Positions 1 to 5,205 of a stretch of 5,783 nt of DNA are shown here, piece after piece. Position 1 is the stretch's first letter. The number at the start of each line of letters is the position of its first letter. Source of the stretch: Bacteroidales bacterium (GTDB lineage Bacteria > Bacteroidota > Bacteroidia > Bacteroidales > UBA932); contig JAAZCF010000170.1 of NCBI GenBank assembly GCA_012513425.1, positions 1-5,783 of the forward strand. Reading direction: 5' to 3'. Position numbers and translations under genes: made by a program. The notes under the pieces were generated by a model. That model was not told the origin of the DNA. It did no database searches and saw nothing but the letters and a program-made list of their open reading frames with translations.

Positions 1-635
1 AATAGGTAGAAGAACGGAGTGTCGAGCAAGGCCAGACAAAACTTGAATAAATAATCACCTATGGTTAATCCAACGAGCATAATTCGACCTTCCGGAGTCC
101 AAAGATAGCCTAATCCTAAACCATAACACACTAAGCACCAAATAACCTCATCAATGAGTTGGCTTGTCATAGTGCTACCGTTATTCCATACCCAGCGCAT
201 AGTAGGATTGGCATTAAACTTATTTCTAATCTTGTGAAACATCCAAATGTCCCAAGATTGGGAACATACAAATGCAAGCAGGCTGCCAATTACGAAGACT
301 GGCATCTGCCCCAAAATTTTTTCATAAGCTTGTTGTGTCTCAGCATCTGCTGTTGGCAACCATTGAACTAATACAATAACGCCAAGTACAATCAATTGGC
401 ATATAAATCCACGTTTAACAGCGTTCTGTGCCTCTTTTTTGCCCCAGATTTCACTGATGATATCAGTGCAGAGATAGGTAATAGCATAAGTCACCGTAGC
501 TCCCGAAAAAGTAAGAGGAACGCCAAAAATTGACAAACCTGTCACAATTACTTTGGCAACTATTACATTTGATATGATAAGAGCAACAACAAATACTGTG
601 TTGAGAGTAATTAAGTTATGTTGATCGTTTTTCAA
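1..635 (-). CDS. VUT family (DUF165) queuosine precursor transporter, 3' end cut by window edge
   Basis: This is an integral inner-membrane protein of the VUT/YhhQ family, whose characterised members import queuosine precursors (preQ0/preQ1) used for tRNA modification. The first 211 residues are visible; judged from the family, perhaps 10-30 C-terminal residues are missing. About six hydrophobic segments can be read (roughly residues 8-31, 36-60, 76-94, 112-133, 159-179 and 185-211). Family signatures include SNVIVAK (22-28), TDIISEIWGKKEA (57-69), SQSWDIWMFHKI (125-136), NNGSTMTSQLID (151-162) and LALLDTPFFYL (201-211). There is no ATG near the N-terminus. TTG at 635-633 is the best start because it gives the usual MKN...LNTVFVVALIISNV beginning and lies about 13 bases after the transcription start predicted from the TATCTTTG box at 655-662. 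The gene is divergent from the DUF1593 gene. No preQ1 riboswitch fits in so short a leader. E163 follows the conserved Asp of the SQLID motif, where I would expect Thr or another small residue. The family call is confident; the substrate is inferred from the family. Confidence 0.9.
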   Translation of the reverse strand, partial: MKNDQHNLITLNTVFVVALIISNVIVAKVIVTGLSIFGVPLTFSGATVTYAITYLCTDIISEIWGKKEAQNAVKRGFICQLIVLGVIVLVQWLPTADAETQQAYEKILGQMPVFVIGSLLAFVCSQSWDIWMFHKIRNKFNANPTMRWVWNNGSTMTSQLIDEVIWCLVCYGLGLGYLWTPEGRIMLVGLTIGDYLFKFCLALLDTPFFYL

Positions 636-654
636 AACTAAAAAAATGAGGGTG

Positions 655-662
655 CAAAGATA
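655..662 (-). promoter_or_regulatory. Bacteroidetes-type -7 promoter box for the VUT transporter gene
   Basis: On the minus strand this reads TATCTTTG, followed by CACC, a close match to the Bacteroidetes sigma-factor -7 element TAnnTTTG. Transcription would begin near 648, leaving about 13 bases before the TTG start at 635. No convincing TTTG -33 element is found at the usual distance of about 19 bases; a TTTG at 677-674 is too close (11 bases). Confidence 0.65.
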
Positions 663-712
663 GTGAATTTCGTCAAATTATAAGAATGCACATTTTTAAT
701 CACTCATTTTAT

Positions 713-720
713 TATATTTG
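713..720 (+). promoter_or_regulatory. Bacteroidetes-type -7 promoter box for the DUF1593 lipoprotein gene
   Basis: The plus strand reads TATATTTG, an exact TAnnTTTG match. A start near 727 would give an 18-base AT-rich leader before the ATG at 745, with no Shine-Dalgarno sequence, as is common in this phylum. Only a T-run (693-697) lies where a -33 TTTG would be expected. Together with the opposite box at 655-662, this makes 636-744 a compact divergent promoter region; nothing else is seen in it. Confidence 0.55.
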
Positions 721-744
721 TAATCGACATTAAATATTTATTTC

Positions 745-2157
745 ATGAAAAAAATAAGGATATTATTCAAATTATCAACAGTTATACTAGCTGGTTCATT
801 ACTACTGTGTGGCTGTGCTATATCAAAGGATCAAAAAGTTGAACTAAAGCCTCGATTGGTTGTTATGACAGACATCGGACCGGCTGATGTTGAGCCAGAT
901 GATAATGAGTCAGCTGTTCGTCTGTTGTCCTATGCTGATAGATTTGAGATTGAGGCAATATGCACAACAATAGGATGGAATTGCGACCCTTATCCAACAG
1001 AGTGGGCAGAATACCTTTATCGAGTTATCAACGATTATGAGACGGATGTACAAAATCTAATGAAACGCTCTTCTCAAACCAGTTTTAAAACACTCGAAGA
1101 GGAAAATGGCGCTCAAGAGCTTGGTTATTGGCCTAGTGCTGAGTATATCCGCAGCCGTGCTGTTTTTGGCAGTAGCAGAGCCGGCATAGATGTGATTGGG
1201 AAGGACAACGATTCGCAAGGTAGCGAGTTGCTTATTAAGCTTGCTGATGAGGATGATCCTCGCCCTATATGGGTAACATCATGGGGTGGCTCGAACACTC
1301 TTGCACAAGCTATCTGGAAGGTAAAACAGACTCGTACTCCGGAAGAAGTCAAAGCATTTGTGAACAAATTCAGGATATATACAATTACTGATCAAGATAT
1401 GCACTACTCTATGCGTATGAATCGTGCATATAGTTCTCATAAGTGGATGCGAGAAGAGTTCAAAGATGACTTGTTGTTTGTCTGGGATGAGTCTGCATGG
1501 CTCAATCAGAATAATTTGGGCGTTAAAAATTGGGAACAGTATGCTACATATATCCAAGGACATGGCCAAATGGGCAAAAATTACCCACACTACAAATGGG
1601 GCGTTGAGGGTGATACACCCAGCTTCCTAAATTGTATGCCAAATGGATTAAATGACCCTAATGACCCAACACAAGTTGGTTGGGGAGGATATCATACTTT
1701 TGGTATAACTCCCGATAGAGAGACGTATGCGTGGACCAATTGGCAACAACCACAAAAGAGCATTTCTAATGCTTATGAAAAGAAGTTCTATCCTGATGAA
1801 TTTAACGATTTTGCAGCTCGAATGGCATGGGCTGACGAAGGTAAAGGCAATACAAATCCTGTTGTAATTCTGAATGGTCAGAAAGGCATCGGTCAGATTA
1901 TAATCGATGGCAAAGCAGGTAAACCCATAACACTTGATGCTTCTAAATCATTTGATGTAGAGGGCGATAATCTTTCATTCTTGTGGTGGCAACAATTGGA
2001 ACATGGCTCTGCTGTGAAAATATCCAATCCTACAGCTTCAAAAATTGAAGTAGAAATTCCGGATAATGCCGGCTCTGATCCAATTCACATCATTTGCGAG
2101 GTTCATGATGACGGAGACTTCAACTTGGTATCTTATCGTCGCATTATCATTAATTAA
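745..2157 (+). CDS. DUF1593 lipoprotein (Sde182-type nucleoside-hydrolase-like domain plus C-terminal Ig-like domain)
   Basis: This is a 470-residue exported protein. The N-terminus has charged KKIR, a hydrophobic stretch and a lipobox LCGC, with the acylated Cys at C24, so it should be an envelope lipoprotein. Residues about 37-350 match the DUF1593/Sde182 nucleoside-hydrolase-like domain: VVMTDIGPADVEPDDNESAVRLL (39-61) resembles the Asp-rich metal/ribose site of nucleoside hydrolases (D43, D52, D53). It is followed by GSELLIKLAD (159-168), WVTSWGGSNTLAQAIW (176-191) and YTITDQD (212-218). Residues about 371-470 form the paired C-terminal beta domain (NPVVILNG, LDASKSFDVEGDNLSFLWW, CEVHDDGDFNLVSYRRIIIN). 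Family members are often linked to polysaccharide degradation, and one is described as cellulose-binding, but the reaction is not established, so none is assigned here. The residues after C24 (AISKDQK) are not a clear acidic surface-export signal. The gene has no SusC/SusD or glycosidase neighbour in view. It converges on nrdG, and the two stop codons overlap at 2154-2157. Confidence 0.9.
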   Translation: MKKIRILFKLSTVILAGSLLLCGCAISKDQKVELKPRLVVMTDIGPADVEPDDNESAVRLLSYADRFEIEAICTTIGWNCDPYPTEWAEYLYRVINDYETDVQNLMKRSSQTSFKTLEEENGAQELGYWPSAEYIRSRAVFGSSRAGIDVIGKDNDSQGSELLIKLADEDDPRPIWVTSWGGSNTLAQAIWKVKQTRTPEEVKAFVNKFRIYTITDQDMHYSMRMNRAYSSHKWMREEFKDDLLFVWDESAWLNQNNLGVKNWEQYATYIQGHGQMGKNYPHYKWGVEGDTPSFLNCMPNGLNDPNDPTQVGWGGYHTFGITPDRETYAWTNWQQPQKSISNAYEKKFYPDEFNDFAARMAWADEGKGNTNPVVILNGQKGIGQIIIDGKAGKPITLDASKSFDVEGDNLSFLWWQQLEHGSAVKISNPTASKIEVEIPDNAGSDPIHIICEVHDDGDFNLVSYRRIIIN

Positions 2158-2618
2158 TTCTGAAAAGCTATTGTTTTGTCAATCAATTGGCCTGTGTTTT
2201 CCACCATATAAAACCTTTGATTGGTTGAAGGAGATTGGAGAGGGCCTAATTGCTCGTTGTAATGTCCAATTTTGATAAAATCAAAATTAAGAATATTAAT
2301 AGCTGGAGATAGTTCATCTCGGCCGCTGTACCATGCCACTTTGAGAGTGGGATTGGCTTTTTTAATGGCGGCAGCATAGCTATTTATATCTATTGGATTG
2401 ATGTCTCCTCCCATCAAACATACACAGCTGATGCCATAGTTGGATGGTATCAGTTGTTCTGTCAAGAAATGTATGCTAAGTTCCTTTCCAATATCTTCTG
2501 CAAGATATGAACTATGGCAGCCATGACAGTGGCATGGACAGTAGCTGAAATTGATACAAAGAGATATTTCATAAGGCACTTCCGCAAAAGTCACTGCAGT
2601 ATCAACATATTTCAACAT
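2154..2618 (-). CDS. nrdG: Anaerobic ribonucleoside-triphosphate reductase activating protein NrdG
   Basis: This radical-SAM activase uses a [4Fe-4S] cluster and S-adenosylmethionine to generate the glycyl radical on NrdD. At 154 residues it is the normal full length for the small NrdG type. The cluster-binding CxxxCxxC is C27-C31-C34 within YCPCHCHGCHSSYL (26-39), with the GCH typical of NrdG. Further family landmarks are CLMGGD (67-72, glycine-rich SAM-binding region), VAWYSGRDE (94-102), FDFIKIGHYNEQLGPL (112-127) and STNQRFY (131-137). The ATG at 2618 lies one base after the nrdD stop (TAG-A-ATG), so the pair is surely co-transcribed and probably translationally coupled. A small inverted repeat covers the junction. 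The gene is expected to be under the same upstream B12 riboswitch as nrdD. The stop codon overlaps the end of the convergent DUF1593 gene, and no hairpin-plus-U-tract terminator is visible. Confidence 0.96.
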   Translation of the reverse strand: MLKYVDTAVTFAEVPYEISLCINFSYCPCHCHGCHSSYLAEDIGKELSIHFLTEQLIPSNYGISCVCLMGGDINPIDINSYAAAIKKANPTLKVAWYSGRDELSPAINILNFDFIKIGHYNEQLGPLQSPSTNQRFYMVENTGQLIDKTIAFQN

Positions 2619-2639
2619 TCTAATGTTCTATTTTAGAAT
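2617..2639 (-). repeat. Inverted repeat across the nrdD stop / nrdG start junction
   Basis: In the transcript ATTCTAA (2639-2633) can pair perfectly with TTAGAAT (2623-2617), enclosing a 9-base loop. The 3' arm contains the nrdD TAG stop and the first two bases of the nrdG ATG. The stem is 7 bp but AT-rich, so it is probably weak. It could mask the nrdG start until ribosomes finishing nrdD open it, or it could be chance. Confidence 0.4.
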
Positions 2640-4782
2640 ATACTCTTTTGATTGCTTCAATTTGCCTGTCTAATCCAAAGGTATTGATAGGCCGTAAATA
2701 ACCAATTATGCGTGTGTATTGAGTGATGTTATTGCTGTTGCAGAAAGGACATTCTGTTACTGGACGCTTAACTATTTTACCACAATTATTGCATTTACTG
2801 TTTGGAATGTTGAATGTGAAATATGATGTGCCGTTCGCAATCGAAAAATCAATTAATTTGAGGTATTGCTCTTTTGAAAGGTGGTCTTGGAGGTTGATGT
2901 GAGCTGCAGAACCGCCATCTGTAAACTGATAGGTCTGTTTGCCGTGTAAAATCATTTTATCCAATACAGAAGTGTTGTCATGAGCATTATAGAAATATGA
3001 GTTATAGAGATTTGAATCATCTGGAACCCAATAGCCATCTGTTTTATCCCAATTGTAGTTTTTACTACCCAAACCTTCAGCAGGAACAACCTCTGAATTA
3101 AAGAGAAATGGGCGTTTCTTATCTGGTATTGAATGGAGCTTGTTCTGTTCCTTAACTGTGCCGAGAATAAGTTGCAAAAAGTGAATATAATTTTGATCAT
3201 TGCTAACATTCATACCTAAAAATTGAGCTGCCTCGTTTAGCCCATTAAATCCGATGGTACAATATAGCTTGCTTATGTAGATATATCCTCCATTTGATGC
3301 TTCAAACATCCCTTTTTCTTCTGTTTCATAAAGCATGGTCTTGAAGGCAATATGATATTTATAGACTCGCTCCAATATCTTCACAAAATAAGAGACAAAC
3401 TCTTGACTACTCAGCATTAGACTTTTTCCATGGTTTTCGCGACTCCAATCTTGCACAATACGGTTGATGTTAAGAGTTATTACGTTACAACTGCCTGTCA
3501 TGACGCCCGTAAGGCCCGAAGTAGGGCTGAAAGTGTTTTCTGCCAATTCATTGCGAAGTCTGCAGCAACTTGCCAGACTATCAGCATTATCAGAAATATA
3601 AGTAAAGAATGAGTGTCCTTCGGCATACATTTCAGCACAAAGTTGCTTGTAATCTTTATCAATAATATCATTGCCGTCATGAACCATTGCAAAGGTTTCA
3701 ACAGGGAATGTCAGCACTTGTTTCAGCCTTATGTGGTTGAACCATTTTAAAAAGAGTCGTTGTAATGTATCAATTGCTTTCCATTGAGGTTGAGTGCCAT
3801 CAGGATAGTAGAACTCCGAAAAAAGAGAGGTAAAATATGTATGATCGTAGTATGATATGTTTGTAAAAGGAGATTGGAAACTACGATTGCCTGCAGGTTG
3901 GTTGACACCCCATACAAACTGTTTAAAGGCTTTGAGAATGTTGTCTTTCACTGTTCGGGGAATAAAGCAATCTTCGCTAGTTGTGAGTTCATCTAGTTTA
4001 TTATACCAATCTTCTCCATATTCTTTTATTACATAATAGTTCAAAGCAATAAAATATTCTCCTACAGCAACAGCTCCTTTGCATTGAGATGACAAAAGAA
4101 AGATTAAATTGGTAATCTGACCGCTGAATGATTGTAAATCATTAGGGGCACTTGGAGTGATGCCATCGATATTCCCAACACCTTTTGTCAATAATGGATA
4201 GATGCTTACAGCCATACAATATTGCTTCAGAACTGGGGTTGATGCTTCATCATGGCAATAGATTATATGATGTTCGAGGTCCTTTTCATATTGTGAAGCT
4301 ACCTCAGGGAACAAAAAGTTCAATTTGTTCTTCATCCTTTGTCGTTGAATGAGTCTATTGAGAGTCTTGAAGACTTCTCCTTCCAAGTTGGCTACATTTT
4401 TCATTGTGACATTGGCATTAGCATCAGTTTCAGATGATGATGCAGCATTGTCTCCTGAATTACTATATTTGTCCATATAGTCAATTCTTTCGCGAATATA
4501 GCGAGCCTCATTATGTCTCTCACGATAAAGAATATAGCATTTAGCAGCACTGAACAGACCTTGTTCCATTAAAGCCACTTCCACCATATTCTGAATAGTC
4601 TCTACATCAATTTCTGATTGTTCTTTGAGTAATTGATTGGTTACATTGTCAGCAATTATGTTGGCGGCAGATTTACAAATATCTTTGTACAAACCAACTG
4701 AATTCAGGGCACTTGTCACTGCTTCCACGATTTTGTTTTTATCAAAATCGACACATAGACCATTTCTTTTTCGGATTATCAT
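2620..4782 (-). CDS. nrdD: Anaerobic (class III) ribonucleoside-triphosphate reductase NrdD
   Basis: This oxygen-sensitive glycyl-radical enzyme reduces ribonucleoside triphosphates to deoxy forms for DNA synthesis in anoxic cytoplasm. The 720-residue protein is intact. Residues 1-95 form an ATP-cone allosteric domain (RKRNG 4-8, IDVETIQNMVE 58-68, YILYRERH 83-90). A polar linker rich in Ser, Asn and Asp follows (about 105-125), then the catalytic barrel. Active-site landmarks are the QYC Cys C189 (equivalent to the second catalytic Cys of formate-using enzymes), QSPFTNIS (303-310), the SCCRLR finger-loop cysteines C406/C407, and TGSCNVITLNINR (429-441). The C-terminus has a four-Cys zinc site (C664, C667, C678, C681) and the glycyl-radical loop RIIGYLRP with G694 as the radical residue. 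C189 suggests formate as reductant rather than a thioredoxin-like protein; this is inferred from family alignment by eye. The ATG at 4782 starts directly at the ATP-cone. nrdG follows one base downstream, and a B12 riboswitch leader lies upstream. Confidence 0.97.
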   Translation of the reverse strand: MIIRKRNGLCVDFDKNKIVEAVTSALNSVGLYKDICKSAANIIADNVTNQLLKEQSEIDVETIQNMVEVALMEQGLFSAAKCYILYRERHNEARYIRERIDYMDKYSNSGDNAASSSETDANANVTMKNVANLEGEVFKTLNRLIQRQRMKNKLNFLFPEVASQYEKDLEHHIIYCHDEASTPVLKQYCMAVSIYPLLTKGVGNIDGITPSAPNDLQSFSGQITNLIFLLSSQCKGAVAVGEYFIALNYYVIKEYGEDWYNKLDELTTSEDCFIPRTVKDNILKAFKQFVWGVNQPAGNRSFQSPFTNISYYDHTYFTSLFSEFYYPDGTQPQWKAIDTLQRLFLKWFNHIRLKQVLTFPVETFAMVHDGNDIIDKDYKQLCAEMYAEGHSFFTYISDNADSLASCCRLRNELAENTFSPTSGLTGVMTGSCNVITLNINRIVQDWSRENHGKSLMLSSQEFVSYFVKILERVYKYHIAFKTMLYETEEKGMFEASNGGYIYISKLYCTIGFNGLNEAAQFLGMNVSNDQNYIHFLQLILGTVKEQNKLHSIPDKKRPFLFNSEVVPAEGLGSKNYNWDKTDGYWVPDDSNLYNSYFYNAHDNTSVLDKMILHGKQTYQFTDGGSAAHINLQDHLSKEQYLKLIDFSIANGTSYFTFNIPNSKCNNCGKIVKRPVTECPFCNSNNITQYTRIIGYLRPINTFGLDRQIEAIKRVYSKIEH

Positions 4783-4791
4783 ACAATATAG

Positions 4792-4809
4792 GATTACTAA
4801 TTAATAACC
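4792..4809 (-). repeat. Small hairpin just upstream of the nrdD start
   Basis: In the leader RNA, GGTTATT (4809-4803) can pair with AGTAATC (4798-4792) around an AATT loop: a 7-bp stem with two G-U pairs. It ends 9 bases before the ATG, covering the region a ribosome would load on. It could be part of the riboswitch expression platform, but AT-rich stems of this size also occur by chance. Confidence 0.3.
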
Positions 4810-4846
4810 AAGTCTAATATTTATTGTATACGAGAAATACTTATAT

Positions 4847-4860
4847 CTGTTAATTAACAG
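4847..4860. repeat. Perfect 14-bp palindrome in the nrdD leader
   Basis: CTGTTAATTAACAG is identical on both strands. It lies between the riboswitch aptamer and nrdD, about 65 bases upstream of the start codon. As RNA it makes a 5-bp stem with an AATT loop; as DNA it could be an operator for a dimeric regulator. It does not resemble the NrdR box. There is no U-tract after it, so it is not an intrinsic terminator. Confidence 0.4.
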
Positions 4861-4889
4861 CCCATAACCCGTAGACTTTAAATGTATAA

Positions 4890-5056
4890 AAAGCAAGGCA
4901 GGTCTTCTGACTTATCTCGTATCAAGCGCCTTCCCGGTATAAAGAACCAGTGGCAAAGAGTGCTTGAATACATAATCTCTATTATAAGATTGAGACTTAC
5001 AGCAGCGGGAACTGTCGCCGAATTACACGGCATTCCCTTTTAATTCCTTGATGCGA
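4890..5056 (-). ncRNA. Cobalamin (B12) riboswitch in the nrdDG leader
   Basis: This cis-regulatory RNA binds a cobalamin and normally lowers expression of the downstream gene. Read 5'->3' on the minus strand, the conserved blocks occur in the right order: AAAAGGGAA (5041-5033), a GCCG/CGGC stem (5031-5028 with 5020-5017), the core GACAGUUCCCGCUGCUGUAA (5016-4997), the B12-box-type GCCACUGG (4954-4947), GGGAAGGCG (4935-4927) and GUCAGAAGACCUGCC (4911-4897). CAAGG (5050-5046) can pair with CCUUG (4898-4894) to close the outer stem. The variable arm between the core and GCCACUGG (4996-4955) is AT-rich and can form a small extra hairpin (AATCT 4991-4987 with AGATT 4978-4974). The aptamer ends about 107 bases before nrdD, in the same orientation. 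No terminator hairpin follows it, so control at translation initiation is more likely than attenuation; that mechanism is inferred. Confidence 0.96.
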
Positions 5057-5089
5057 TATTGAGCCACATTGAGGAAACCTTTCTTTTAA

Positions 5090-5097
5090 CAAAAGTA
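5090..5097 (-). promoter_or_regulatory. Probable -7 promoter box for the riboswitch-nrdDG transcript
   Basis: The minus strand reads TACTTTTG, a TAnnTTTG match, 34 bases upstream of the riboswitch outer stem. Transcription would start near 5083, giving a leader of about 300 bases before nrdD that contains the complete aptamer. No clear -33 TTTG is present. Its position between the preceding gene's terminator and the aptamer supports the call. Confidence 0.55.
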
Positions 5098-5153
5098 TAG
5101 AATAGAACCATATTATAATAATCTATCATAGGTTAGATATAAACATGTTATTA

Positions 5154-5185
5154 ACAAAAAAGGCGACCATTTTCTGTGGCCGCCT
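5154..5185 (-). terminator. Rho-independent terminator of the upstream surface-protein gene
   Basis: On the minus strand AGGCGGCCA (5185-5177) pairs with TGGTCGCCT (5169-5161) in a 9-bp stem with one G-U pair and a 7-base loop, followed by a run of T (5160-5155). The same site read on the plus strand has an A-C mismatch, so it acts best on the minus strand. It lies 20 bases after the stop codon at 5206 and separates that gene from the nrdDG transcript. Confidence 0.85.
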
Positions 5186-5205
5186 AAAACAATTAATATT
5201 GATAT

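Noticed and set aside
159..371. Plus-strand open frame of 70 codons
   Set aside because: It lies antisense inside the clearly recognisable VUT transporter gene, and its product has no recognisable features.
636..744. preQ1 riboswitch in front of the queuosine-precursor transporter
   Set aside because: The predicted leader is only about 13 bases, and no preQ1 aptamer motif is seen in the intergenic region.
1125..1630. Short open frames on both strands (minus 1125-1367 and 1279-1590, plus 1424-1630)
   Set aside because: All are shadows of the DUF1593 gene, whose frame shows signal peptide, family motifs and full length.
2066..2275. Plus-strand frame running across the end of the DUF1593 gene into nrdG
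   Set aside because: It overlaps two well-supported genes in other frames and resembles nothing known.
2952..3701. Short frames on both strands inside nrdD (minus 2952-3209 and 3498-3701, plus 3430-3612)
   Set aside because: NrdD is continuous and conserved through the whole stretch, so these are chance frames.
4783..4890. NrdR boxes upstream of nrdD
   Set aside because: No pair of sequences resembling the NrdR consensus is present; the palindrome at 4847-4860 has a different sequence.
4783..4890. A second promoter between the riboswitch and nrdD
   Set aside because: The nearest candidates on the minus strand miss key bases of TAnnTTTG, so transcription is expected to start upstream of the aptamer.
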